Below, piece by piece: positions 37,397 through 51,091 of a stretch of DNA of 64,000 bases. Each line of letters starts with the position of its first letter. Position 1 is the first letter of the stretch. The stretch spans positions 35,645,840 through 35,709,839 of the forward strand of contig CM049322.1 of assembly GCA_026874595.1 (NCBI GenBank), given 5' to 3'. Below the pieces are notes generated by a model. It was given only the letters and a program-made list of their open reading frames with translations. It had not been told where the DNA came from and ran no database searches. The DNA is from Sipunculus nudus. Taxonomy: Eukaryota; Annelida; Sipuncula; Golfingiida; Sipunculidae. The position numbers and the translations under genes were made by a program.

Positions 37397-37399
<3 letters not shown>

Positions 37400-37452
<53 letters not shown>
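37400..37452. repeat. AT microsatellite
   Basis: Counterpart of 4119-4156, longer in this arm. Confidence 0.95.
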
Positions 37453-37453
<1 letters not shown>

Positions 37454-38529
37454 GCAGAGGACAGCTTATAAAAAAGCCTAGAAACAGGACAGAAGGCAAT
37501 TTATTGTTCATCGATACCGTATTGTCTACTACGCAGTCATGACTTACATTTCCAAGTTCATGCTAAAAAAAATGTATGTTCAAACGTACAAATTATATCA
37601 CCAAACATCGCCAACGCACTTTCAGATTTGATTTAATTGCGTATTGGTCAAATATAATATTGAGAATATTAAGAGAATTTGGAGAGAATATTTCTGCACA
37701 TTAAAAATTAGTAATCTAAACCGGTGCCTTCTACTTTGAAAAATTCCTTAAAAAACACAGTTGATAAAGTTTAAAATGTATCAGGCTAAACCACAAATGC
37801 ACCAATCGATGCATAATAGTTGACTATGGACAAATGTAGAGGATAACGATTTTTTAACCTAATATAGCTGTCATCTGGATCTTAATTTTAGTGCCATCCC
37901 TTTGTATGTGTTATGTATCGTCATTCCTTTTATTCCTTTTACGTATTGACTGGTTGCAAGGCATTTCCTTTTTTGAGCATAAGAAGAGCATAAGAAGAGG
38001 TTTATTATGTATTACCTGGGTGGAAAAATCTTGAAGTACCCAAGAGTTGCTCAGACCTCTCGCTTTTGTGTATGTGCAGAGAGACCAAACAATCAACAGC
38101 TTCTCCCTGGAGTATACATTCGCCCTTCGGGACAAAATCCGCAAAGCACTCTCTGATGGGCGCACAGCCTATTTCTTTATGCACTTTGAATAAATTTCTT
38201 TCACAGCTGATGTCTCCTGGATTCATCCAGCACCAGGTAACTGAATATATCTCTACACAACAATATTCAGTACCTATATCGTATCACGTATAATTAATGT
38301 CCCTGACCTGTTACCTGAAGCGCTCACAACAGATACAGATCGCCGGATTACCAGTCCATCAGCATTTGTGATTTCCACTCTGAAGGCTGTTACAGAGATA
38401 TTAGCGCGGCCTCCTCAGATACAAACGATTTACGCTTACAGACATCGTATCTGAGCTGTCCAGAATCTGATGAACGCAGACCTGCCACGCAATCGTCAGA
38501 CTACACCTGACTGGCGCGCTGAACAGGCA

Positions 38530-38580
38530 TTTGTTGCGATTTTCCTCTCAACCACGGCTTATATATGCTAGCTGACGTCA
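38530..38580 (-). promoter_or_regulatory. CRE + TATA promoter-like module, right arm
   Basis: TGACGTCA at 38573-38580 and the TATA element CTTATATA (reverse complement TATATAAG) at 38558-38565, with the same 7 bp spacing as in the left arm but pointing left. Both elements are unchanged although the surrounding arm sequence has diverged. Confidence 0.5.
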
Positions 38581-41095
38581 CAAGTCCTGACTGTCTTCTA
38601 AATTACATGAATATTGAAATGGACACGCCTTCAACGATCAAACCCTGATAAATAGCAGATCATCAGGTGTTTGAAGTCTACAGTAAACAACTTTATGAAA
38701 GTTCCTGTTCAGACAGGAGACGGTTTCCACGGAATTAAACTGTACTGAAATTAACATCAAATGAGGCACATGTGCTCTCTTACCTAAGTTCTCAAGCTAA
38801 CATCGAAACATGATGCCCCATGTTAATGTACAATGAATTATAAAGAAAATGGTTATACGCCATACTTGAATATGCTATAATATAACTAATGCCCCGTTCT
38901 CTAGTTATATGTAAATTTAGACAAACATATGTTTAAAAAAAGACTTATCATTGTCAGTCACTTTGAAATAAATATTGACCGTGACCTGCTCATGGCAATT
39001 TTTCCGTTCTTCGGATGGAGTTGTCTTTTTTCTATGTCTATGGAATAAGCAAAATTTGGATGAAAATTTCTGTGCGACATTGTTACATTTATATTATTGG
39101 TAAACGTGTATTGCCACTAGATATAAGTGAAACAGAAAACGGGATAGGTTGCATTAAACGTTACATTATTTTCACATGTACATGTGCTGAAGTGCGCTGA
39201 AGGTTTTGGCGATTACAATTACTTGATAATTACCTAATTATTTGATAAAAATATGGAAAAAGATTACAGAATATACATTCATTTAAAGATGGATATTATT
39301 TGATGCAGACTAAAGAACATCAGAGACAATTACCGGACATAAGTAATCGTGAAGAAAAAGTATTTTATTAAATAAGTTTGACTTTAATTATTTAAATAGT
39401 GTCTTTATCAAAAGGTTGACACAGTAGCTATCTTAAGAATATGAAGGCGATTCAACAATGAGTGCAGACGCATGAGACAACTCAACAGCGCATGTATAAA
39501 GAAAAACCCAAACTATTTTATGACACAAATGAATCACCGTAGAATTTGATGTTATATGACAGATATGAGATTACAATGTATGCTGATTTGTGCAATTATA
39601 TTCTACATGACGTAGGAAAAGGGTGTGACATGGCTTGAACTGTTTCCAAGTGAGAATCAATATTGATTTAAACTAGGTCCAACATAGATAGGAATGGTTT
39701 ACTAAGATAATACATACGTTAAGTCTTAAAAATTTTGGTGGATCATTGTTTTCAAGAAACAATGCGCTCAGAAACAATTCACAATAAGTAAATCAAATCC
39801 TTTGAATGTTTATTTCTGTCAGTTAAGTTGAATTAAAAAAAATGGGATCTGAATATATTTTTGTCACGGTCAATATGAGTGAATAAAATGTTTACTGGAG
39901 CGAGATAAATCCCGATGATTAACATTGTGACCGGAAACAGTGCCGTATAATATGAATTGTATTGCCGATGTAATAAACAACAGAAAACAAGCACAGCCTA
40001 CAGCCTACTTACCTAAGATGGCCCGATGTTTCCCAGCATTAAATTGACAAATACGGAAATAAAATCGTTCTGTGTACTGTTTAGCTCCCCGAAGATCCTA
40101 CGTCCAGGTTTATAGGTATTCGCGTAAACAAGGCACTCAGCTCATAGTCCTGGCCCTTGTTTCCTCTATTTCAATTTGTGTCTCTTCTAAAAAGTGATTT
40201 ATTAATTAATTATGAAAAGGGAGGACTCGTCCATGTCAACTGAAAGATCATTTACATATGAGTTACAGAAAGGAATGATAATCACTTCTGATATTATTTT
40301 TAAACCACTTCTACATTTGTGCTAACCACTGCAACATCAATGTCATCCATATAAAATTAATCAGTAGATTATTAGTTTTCAGGATAAAAAGTAAGAAAGC
40401 CTGATTTTAGCGAACTGTAAATTCATCGTATCGGACATTGCACTGTACTTTTTAATTTCACATATCAAACTGATTATTTTCTATCAGCGTCCAAGACCCA
40501 TTTTACTTTAACCAGATTCGCCATCAGCGTAAAAAAGGATTGTATACTGTGATCATCTATAAACTGCTGTTTCTTTAATAAACAAGACAACCCTTCTAAT
40601 TTACAGATTTGTAAAGTGTGAAGACAACACCTGTAATATTTAATGTTGATTTTTTGTTAAAACAAGAATTACCGGAAAGTTGGTAAACGTTTGCACTTGT
40701 GTCTTGAAAGATTAATTCTAATGGGCACTAAATGGAGCATTTTTAGGCATCGGATTGGACGTTTTTATTAATATACTATTCCACTGTAATTGTGGAGGGA
40801 TTTGTACTTGCTAATCATGCATTGTAGGAATAGCTTGACAGTCCTTAGTCGAGAGAGCAATTATCCTAAAGTTCAATAGAGTAAACCTGGTTTGTGGTGA
40901 GTTGTATATTTACATAAATATGTACACAGTAACTTAATAAAGACCCTGTCAATCAATTGGAAGCAAATATTTACCAATGCTAATAACAAATTGCTTATGT
41001 AGTGATCTCCTTGTCATGTTTCCTGGAAAAATAAACAAAAGCAGTCCATTTTTATATCGCGGCTTCATTTTACCAAGTAAGACCGAGGAGACGAA

Positions 41096-41140
41096 ATGTT
41101 TGGCTATATCTGTGTATTCTCAGGATTTGTTCTGTCAACG
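41096..41140 (+). CDS. Receptor exon 1: signal peptide
   Basis: ATG followed by a hydrophobic run (MFGYICVFSGFVLST) and a strong donor ACG|GTAAGG, phase 0. This fits the phase 0 acceptor of the next exon, where YSLSDG could contain the cleavage site. It lies inside the right IR1 arm and is identical in its coding bases to 438-482 on the minus strand. It was chosen because it is the only ATG-hydrophobic-donor unit of the right phase noticed upstream of 44152. Confidence 0.6.
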
Positions 41141-43877
41141 GTAAGGACTAAATAAAATAATAAAAAAAACATTGTAAGTATGACGGCTAACGAAATTTAA
41201 GAGATTTGTGAGATACTTTCTGATTATTCCTATGTTATATCAGGCATAGGATATGCCTTAGTACGATAGACAGGACAATGATATTTTCTGTCAATAATAG
41301 CAAGGTTTACTTTTTTGACAGTTACTTGCCCCAACCAATATCAGAGTGGAAAATATACAATTCATTAATGTTTTTAAGATACAATATAACATATATTTGA
41401 TAAATGAATTTTAAACTGTTTATCTAAACAATTTAAAACTTAAATATTAAATTTTACGGAAAATTGAAACAATTATACGAAACTAGTTACCGTTGACGTT
41501 CAGTTGAAGAAGATAGGAACGTTAACTTAGGATCATAAAGCAGGCAGTGCTTGGCTTCTTACGGAAACTAAACGTATCCTCTTTGACTTGACCGCCTCTG
41601 CTAGCTTTCATCTTCTTTAAACCTCATATGCACAGATTTGGTTTGGAAAAGCGGTTACCTTTTTTGGTCTCGTGACACTTGTCTGACGAGCCCATTGAGA
41701 GTTTGGTATCTATTGTTACGAACTTGAGTACACATGTATCCATTTCATGGCTGATTGTGAACGGTATGAAAACTCACCCCAAATATTAAGGCGACTATTC
41801 CAACATCTAAAGTTTGTCAAGTAAACATAGTGTCTAGAGTATTTTATTAAAAAAAAGGCCAGAAATATCTGATCCTAACACCCATAGGATTTCCTTAACA
41901 AGAATAACCTTGAATCATTAATATGTACAGAGAGTAAGCCAGAGATCACATACATTGTATAGAAAACTTAGGTGAATAACTAGCTTTAAATCATTTTTAT
42001 TAGCATATCAAATATATATTGACATATCAATACATGTCCATTCTGTGTTGTGGCAGTGAATATATAAAGATTTTGTCGGGCGGCGCTTGCCGTTGCGTCA
42101 CTCTACTGAAGCGTGTCTTTATAAGTCATATTCAATTAAAGAAGAAACACGGGCTTTGTAAAAACCAATAAGTTCGCATTATTGGGATTATCATTCAATG
42201 GAATTCATCTGAAAGGGATTAGTCTTGATCAAAACTTGTATATCAAAATAGGTGTAAGTTAGTTTTCACCAGCAAGCGACATTTTTGTCATTGATTGTAG
42301 GAAACACCTTGCATAAAGCTAGTGTGCCTGTTGATCAACAAAATTGGAGGCAAATTACATGTTAAGGTTACTTTTTCTACAGATTCCTTCAAATTACCTA
42401 TTTCGTCTTTGTGAGATTTTTCTTAAATATCTGACCGGAACGTCAGTCTTGAAGAGGATAATAGATACAGCTTGATATCAACTGAAATGCAACAAGCCTT
42501 TTTTTCCATTTATGTACATGAAAATTAAATTACAAATGACATTTCTTATTTAGCAATATTATAAACCCCAACCCTTATGTTATGTTGATTGATCTAATTT
42601 TTATAGTTTTACTGTTGATATGGTTCCTTAAATATTTGCATAATGCTTACATAAATATTATCTTTTATGTTTAGAGTAGATAAGAGACTGGTGAAAAATG
42701 GACAATTATTACTCAGCAGAGCGCAAACCTCCGCAGATTCAAAACAATCCTATATGAACGCCTCCCCCTAAAGCCGTTTTTCACAAAAACAATAAATGGT
42801 AGTCGCTTTGCTAGTAGGGGGTACCTATGACTTGTCTTAAGCACAAGGTGTTTCGAAAGAATTGTGATGGTATGGCTAATATGCACTTTAAAGATTGGTT
42901 GTCCTCAGGACGACCTAAGGCAGTTTTTCAAGTAAGACATTTAGTGCAGTCATTTCCCCTGCCATATTTTTTTGCATCCCCTCGCGATCCTTTCGTGTTC
43001 CTTGCCGATCTTCATATTTCACCATCTCGTTGAGGTAGTAGGTCTTTTGGTATTGGGAGGGAACGCGAGGAAACGAGAAAAGTTAGGGAGGGAACGTGAA
43101 ATGATCGCCAGGGAATAGCCCTATTTGTTCAGCGAGATTTTGAGATATGCAGATCGCGAAGAAACACAAAAGGATCGCGAGGGAACGTGACATTTACCCA
43201 AAATAAATATAGTATCCTTGTCCCCTTCAGGTTCTCTGTAGCTCAATATATACCTCTGTAAATATCCAGAGGCAACATTTGGCACATGTCAAAGCTTCAT
43301 TATTTACTGCAAACAATTCAATAAGCTTGCTACATATGATCAGTCAAGCATGACGTATTTGTAAATTATTTGCTTATAGTCACTGCACTCGAGTCCACGC
43401 AGTCATGCTCGGAATGCAATAGGGCGTGACTGATTCTGCTAATATACCAAGACAATTTTATTATGGGACAGAGAATAATTTTCCGATCAATATTCATACT
43501 AATACATTTTCATTTAAATTGCTTCTGCCGTTGAGTTCGAGGCATTTGTTAAGTAGAAGATGCGTTGCGATGCATATCAGTTGAAAAAAATGTGATGCAT
43601 TTTGTGACCGCTTCTCTTAATTTGAATAAGACCTGAGAATATAAAGGATTCACAAGATCGAAATATTTTTCAGCAGAGGACAGGAAATATCTTTCCCGAA
43701 ACACTGTAATGCGTTGCGACATGTAATTCATTTACGTAGAGTTTGTGTACTCCTTTGAATGTACATGTTTACGCGGGTAAATTGCATTATTTCATATTCT
43801 TATTCATGTATCTTATTCTGTTAATATCATATATGACCCAAACACCTTCCAAGATTCATAATCATTAAAACACGACT

Positions 43878-43930
<53 letters not shown>

Positions 43931-46900
43931 GCGTTCTCCTGATATCGAATAAAGAAGGTGTACGGTATTTTTAAACGAAACCAAAAACAAACAAAGCATA
44001 ACGTATGTTTAATCGAAACGAAAATCAAACAAAGCTTAACGTTTATATCAGAATTGAAATAAACGTTCCAGAGAATCACTGAGACACAGGGATTTTATAT
44101 GATCGCACTCAATATTAATGCATCTAAAAGTAAGATGATTATAATCCGCAGTACTCGTTGTCGGATGGCGACCTTCGCCTAGTCCGGGTGGAGGAGTACA
44201 CGAACGGGACAGTGACCTATCCTCACAAGACCATAAGATACATGTGTCGCCCTTCACTACAAGACGTTTTACAAACCGGAAGCAGATCGTCATGTGTGGT
44301 TTATATAGGTCGCCGTGGTAATAAAGCATCGTTCTATAACAACCCGATATCATTAGGTAATAATTACTTTTCAATGTGACCTTCTCTATGTATACTCGTA
44401 AAAAAATATGGTTATCATTAAAGACCAGATAAAAATTGGTAATCCATAACGTCTGATGTGAAATGCTTGTAGAGGATGTTACTAGTATGCAGTCATGTGC
44501 TCAACGCCTGCAAATGTAAATAAATCTGAAGAACAAAGTTTGAAGACGTTTTAACAATATAACGTTACATTTGGGCAAGTTTCATTTAAAATATATACAC
44601 AGTAGCATAGAATCATACTCATATTTTATGAGTCAGATTTCCCATGATATATATGCATAAGGATATGACCATGTTTTATCATTAACTTTTAAATCAGAAA
44701 AGGTAATATTGCAAAGAGGAATTAATTAAATATATTCATATTTAAAGTCCTGGATTTTAGGTTTTACACAGGCAAGTTATAATCAGTTTAACCTATCATT
44801 AAGACAGAACCATTATCTCAACTTTTTATTGCAATTCCACCTTTTTACAGTTGAAACAATTGTTAAAACCGGGAATCTTTCACAGCCTAGTCAGACGCTT
44901 TACCCGCATCCCACTCTTGGATATACATTTACCATGTTTATTTCGGCTTAGCGTTTCGGACATAGAGTTTCTAAACATGCTCTAAATATTTTTTGTTTGC
45001 ACTACCGTTCCCGTCGCAGGTATATCTTGAATGTAAGGTTACATTAAGTTATTATAAAACAAATAAAGCAGTACTATGTATGAACAAGTCTTTGCCAGAA
45101 TATTGTATTGTCTGTATTGGAAAATGTAATTAACAACACTCCTGAGTTCACAGTCTCATGTATTTTAGAGATCTGTAACCGCTGATATATCTCCCCAGCA
45201 CCAGTTTCTTAGATACCTCAGTTAGATTCCTATTCGCGAGGTTATTATTTGCAATTTCAACTGTTTAAATCACTGTAAGAGAGCTTTTGAAAAATGACAC
45301 AGATAAAACAGTGTTAAGCCCTAAGATTGTATTAAAATTTTTTAAACTGAAAACTTTACGCAAACACTTTAACACTCAATCCTCATTTTACTTAAGCTAT
45401 GAATATGTAGCCAAACATTAGTATATTTGCATATTAGAATCACTGATGACACCTGTTTAGTACTAATTAATACATTCAGGCTGCAATGCCCCATTTTTGG
45501 GGCTAGGAGTAGATTGCTACGAAGAAGTGTTGGACAGACGGACGTGGGCAGGTATGAGTAAATTTTCTTTAAGTTTATTTAATTATAATGTCGTTATTCA
45601 GTTAATTGTGAATATTTTGGAACATAAATGACGTCTAAGTTTCAGCTTCTGTAGTCATGAGGCAGAGCACTTTACTCAAAGCCGGGAAATTATGAGATTT
45701 TTTATGGTTGGCCCAAACCAAGGCTAAGCGATCTGTAAGCTTATTTGAAGGACCGAAAGAATGGCCGTGTTTCAATTATAAAAAGGACCCTTTTCGGTGG
45801 TTTATCTGTGGTATTAACCAGAAATATGGACTATTATATACCAAGGGCTCGCAGGTGCAGCCGCTTCCGGGCCTGATTAACACCAGTTTATAAATGAGAT
45901 AAAGCCTGTGCTACTGCCTTTTGATGGAGTCCGAAAAACGTGATGGAATATTCCATATGTTAATAATTAAAAAGCTTGCATTATTGCATTATAGTTTACC
46001 CTATAACAAAAAAAAAATAGATAAATAAAACAATGTCTCTTTCATTTGCAACAGACGCAAGGAGATATTGTCATCTCAAAGTGGCCGACCTGCCAAAAAT
46101 CTTAGATCAAGCCACCAATGATTTTTTGAAGACACGAAGTGATTCTAGGACGAGCTTCTTTCTTGGTGCGTCTGACCAAAGGCAGGAAGGAGTATGGGAG
46201 TATGGCTTGGATGAACCGGTAAATGTTTAAGCTATATGGGGTTTTCCCCTTAAAAACATAAAACGCTTCTTGTACCAGGCAGTGTTTATACTTACTCTAT
46301 TATATAGGCAACTAATATATCTGTTCATAAACTAACATTAGAGTCTGAAGAGATCTTATTTAACTCTCTCCATATCTCTCTCTCTCTCTCCCCCTCTCTC
46401 TCTCTTAATTTATATACATATATGTGTGCGTGTGTAAATGAGAATGTGTGGTGTGTGTGTGAAAAATTCAAAATGATAGAATCGATTGATGATATAAATC
46501 GGGCGGCTAATAATAAATACCGTTTTTCTGTAGGTCACATTCACAAATTGGTACACCGGGGAGCCAAATAACTATGCCGGGAGAGATCATTGTTTACAGT
46601 TGTGGCACTTCGGGTGGAGTGATACAAGATGTGATGTACGGCAGCCATTCTTCTGTTCACGCGTGAGTCTGAGAGGTACGCCGAATGCCGTCTTTCTGTC
46701 ACTTATATTTCTGTTCACCACGAATCTTTGCGATGATCCTTTCATATTTTAGTGTTTTCGTTAATTCTTTCTTTACTCACATATAATTGTTACATAAGGT
46801 AGAGGTATACAGATAGGGGTGTTTTTACCCGAAACATTTTTTTACGTTTTAGTACGACGATTGAAGGGCTAAATAAACTAAAAAGATCTTTACTATATAT

Positions 46901-48866
46901 TTCCTCATTTGATTGGAGATGAATTCATTCAAATTTAGATGACAAAAGCTTTTGTATATAAGAAAAAAATATGTTTATAACATTATATGGAAGAATTTTC
47001 TTTCATACCTAAATATTTTATTTTACCTGAAATGACTGACATAATACATTCAATTTAAGCTTCGATATCATGTTCTGGCACGGAGACGAGACTGGACCAG
47101 TGCCGTCGCGGAGCCTGGACCTTAAACACTTGCGGTGCCTCTGAAGTTGCAAAAGTTTCGTGTTCCTACTTTTACGAAGAGGTAGGTTTGCTCAGGCTCA
47201 AGCTCAAAATGTACATTAGAAACATAAATCAAACTAATTGGATTAAGAAGAAAGAATTAACTGTGAGATATATAATGCACATACTTACATACTTTATTTT
47301 GTAACTGAACTTTTCCTACACTGTAAATATCCTGTCCTTATGTGATCCTAATTATTAGCCATTCACGCACGTTATCACCCAGATGCAAAGGCCGCGGCAC
47401 CTATGATATGACACAATCAAGGTTCGTATCAATTCCCGTGCTCGTTATGGATTATACATTTTAACACAGTTGGCTCATATCAGCCCGAACCTTCATGTAC
47501 TCAGAGACGCAACGCCCCGCCCGAATGAAACCGACAAGCATGACGATTCGTAAAACGTCACTCTGTCCTTGACGCATTGTCCGTGGAATAAAAATGACAA
47601 CAAAGGTTCTCTGAATGTGTAAATATGTCGGCGCTGGTGTAATTTTGAGGTATACGGGTGTTAATGATGTGTATGAAATTTAATAAAAATATTATTAACC
47701 AGCTGGTTGGGTATTGCTTTGGTGTTGACTTTCGGAAAGACGTATTAATCCTCGGCCCTGCGGCTGATATGTCCCGTCAGGTCAATACGAAAGCAATACG
47801 AAACAAGCCGTTAAGTAACATATAATGTAAATGGCCTGTTGAAAGATAGCTGGATTTATTAATGTGATGAAACAGCAATGGTTATCTACATTATTATACA
47901 ATAAAACCACGTGCATATCATATGCATTACATACTATCTGATACCCTGTGTTCCATTTTCTCGGAGTTTTTGAACATTGTGCCAACAGGGAGGTTTACCA
48001 GCAGAATCGACTTACATTGGAATGGTTCAGATGTACTACCAGAATAAATGGCGCTTCATATGCTCTGGAGATTTTGGACCGGAAGAAAGTGCAGTTGTTT
48101 GTCATCAATTAAGAAGTATCCCCCACATTTCACATACCCTTCACGCCAGAACAGGTGGGTGTGTTTTTCATATTTACATCCGTTTTATACTCTGTTTCAA
48201 CGCCCCTGTCCATTTAGTTTTCCGGATGTTCATTTCAAATATGTTTTGTTCGTCAATCGATAATTGAATTAGCTTTTGTAAAAGAAATTAATCCGGCGAT
48301 ATATGATTATTTTAATGAGCATGCAATAAACATATTTTCTTTGCTATATGAGACGTATTAAGCTGTAAAGAAATGGCTTAAACAATAATAGCGTCAGTTC
48401 AAGTGGATAAATCGGTTTATCCATTAATGAAAGATGGACGTATGTATGACGTAACAAACATCTGACGTACATTGTACACTACTGTGACGTCATCACTACG
48501 ATTCGTAAAATGTATGTAGTTATGACCATTAGCTTAGGTCGCCACTAATATGTCGGAAGTAAACACATTGTTAAGTCATTTTCTTCCTGTATTAATCTTA
48601 TGGATTCTATACATGGGAGAGTATTATTTTTCTGTCAGATAATTGACACTTTGTTTTTACTTATCTATGAGTTTAATGAAGGTATGGGTTATTGCATTGC
48701 TTAAGCATTAACACACAAGAAAAGTCAGGTGGACAGGGGTAATGGCATGCAGTATGGTCTACTCTTCACATTACAAATTATTTCGCAAAGTATTATAAGC
48801 ATCTCCTCATATAGCAGTTTGCCATTTTGCATGGCAATCCGATATATATATAAATATATATTTATA

Positions 48867-48911
<45 letters not shown>

Positions 48912-51031
48912 GGTCTTTTTCGACAGGTTTGTTTTTTGCATTTCAATTTATCAGAATTTAGTTCAAGAAGACATTTAGCCAGACCTTATATAATCCTAAT
49001 TTTTGTCATAACGTCCATGACCATATGTCAAAATATATCTTGTTGTAGTTTAAATACATTTATACATAGAACTGAATATATCCTAATTTGTGTTCTACTT
49101 CTCTCAGCCTCACGAAGTCTAACACAGTTTTATAACGGATGTATGGGAGGTCCAACAGGCACCGCCACCTGCAGTGCCATCGGCAGTGGCAGATATACAT
49201 GTCCGTCTCCATTAAATACTGTGGAATGCCAAGAGGTTCGTATTTTTTATATATAGTGAATATAATTAATCTCATATAGTTGAATTCAGATCATTTAATG
49301 AGTGTTAAACTTAAATGGACTTAACCGTTTAAAAAAAGTCTTTCTTATAACTTTCGTATCAATGTTGAATAATCACATTCTAGGATGATAATCCTACATG
49401 TATTGAATAAAGTAAAAGCAACTTGATTAATTTTACAATTAACACCAATAGAAAAAGAGAATAATAATTTAAACCAGTAAAACTATTATGCCTATATGCT
49501 GCTCTTATATTTCCCATTTGTATACTGGGGTATAAATGAAGCTTTCTTTACTTCAAATTGAAATTTATGCCCGTCACAACTAAATATGGTCCCAGATAAA
49601 TAAATACAATTCAACGATAAATGCCAAGAGGCTGGGATTCAGTGCTTTATATAAATCATGCAATAAAATAACAACATTTTTTCTTCCCGAAAACTGGTCG
49701 AATGTGGAAATATTGTCTTTTAAATGTTATTATGTTTCACAAATTTAATAAAGTGTTGAGTAAACATTATGAATACGATTGGTAAGATTTTAATAATATC
49801 GTTACGGGTAATCACTAATACCGTGATTAATATTTGATCATTCAGTTTTACTTAGATAACAATTATGTAATGCAACAAACATACATGTCATTTATTTTCT
49901 ATATTTATTTAAAAACCGGTATATAAAATGAAAAGGGATAAATATAAAACAGTAAAACATTTCATTAACTACACGGTTGTCGTATATTTATGGTTTATGT
50001 TTGACGATCATTTGCACCAAATTAATCACAAGATTATTTCGAGAGACGTTTGTTTTATCAGGTCGTGTAGTCATGTATCATTGGCAGTCAAACGATACCT
50101 GCAAAACCGGAATATAGACGGCAGTAAATTGTTTTAAACAGTCTAGTGTATGGTAATGCAATCGGATAAATGCTTACTATGATACAGTATTCCTGATCTA
50201 CTATTGCAAAATTTACAAGAAAAGGAAGACCAACAATATAAAACTAGGTTTTAATTTTCAAATCGACCTTTAACTATTTCGCAATGTAGACCCAGACGTG
50301 TACCCCTGGTCGTTATGGAGCGCACTGTGAATATGACTGTGGTCACTGTGCCAGAGGAAACTGCTCTGTAACTGATGGTGTGTGCCCTGGAGGGGAATGT
50401 CTGGCGGGTTATACTGGTTCTCGATGTGATCAAGGTAGCCAACTTACTATTATATAAACATACTTAAGTATGATCAAGGTAGCCCACCGACGATTATATA
50501 CATGTACTAAGATGTGATCAAGGTAGCCAGCCAATTTACGATTGTATACATGTACTAAGGTTAGCGCCATAAATCCTTAAGTCATTATGACCAGATTACT
50601 GGTAGTCAGTGTGGCTTTAATGCCAGCAAGGCGGACGATTACGCAACTAGGGCCCGCAGGTGCAGTAGTCTCAGGACTTGGTTGACGCCAGAATTTTAAT
50701 GAGAGGAACCGTGTGATACTGCCCTGTCACAAAGTTGGAAACCGGAATGGAATTCTGCAGGTGTACTTATACTTAGTAAAGTTAGCATTAAAAAATGGAG
50801 GCGGTTTTCTCCACCAAAAAATATAAAAATGGCATATATACGCAATTTGAGTGTATATATATGTGTGTATATATAAATATATATATATTATATATATATA
50901 TATTTGGCCTGATGTAGGTGTTATATATATATGTGTGTGTTTGTGCAGTGAACCTACTTTTCTGTGTATTCTAGTACTATCTCTATACAATGAACCAGCA
51001 TGGCTATTTACGCATCTTCTCTCTTTCTCTT

Positions 51032-51091
<60 letters not shown>

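Larger units (their letters stand above)
30938..41263. repeat. Right arm of ~10.3 kb inverted repeat IR1
   Basis: Mirror of 316-17282 without the LINE. It carries the same MITE, SINE, CRE/TATA promoter and microsatellites in reverse order and orientation. It ends about 120 bp into intron 1 of the receptor gene, so the receptor's exon 1 and all proximal upstream sequence are inside the duplicated unit. An extra 86 bp at 36829-36914 is absent from the left arm. Confidence 0.93.

Noticed and set aside
42827-43033. 68-codon frame upstream of the receptor as a candidate first exon
   Set aside because: It overlaps the fold-back hairpin, has no signal-peptide character and no donor of the required phase.
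48729-49256. Single 175-codon frame covering the second SRCR half
   Set aside because: The first two thirds run through an intron with a microsatellite; only 49108-49235, bounded by AG and GT, is coding.
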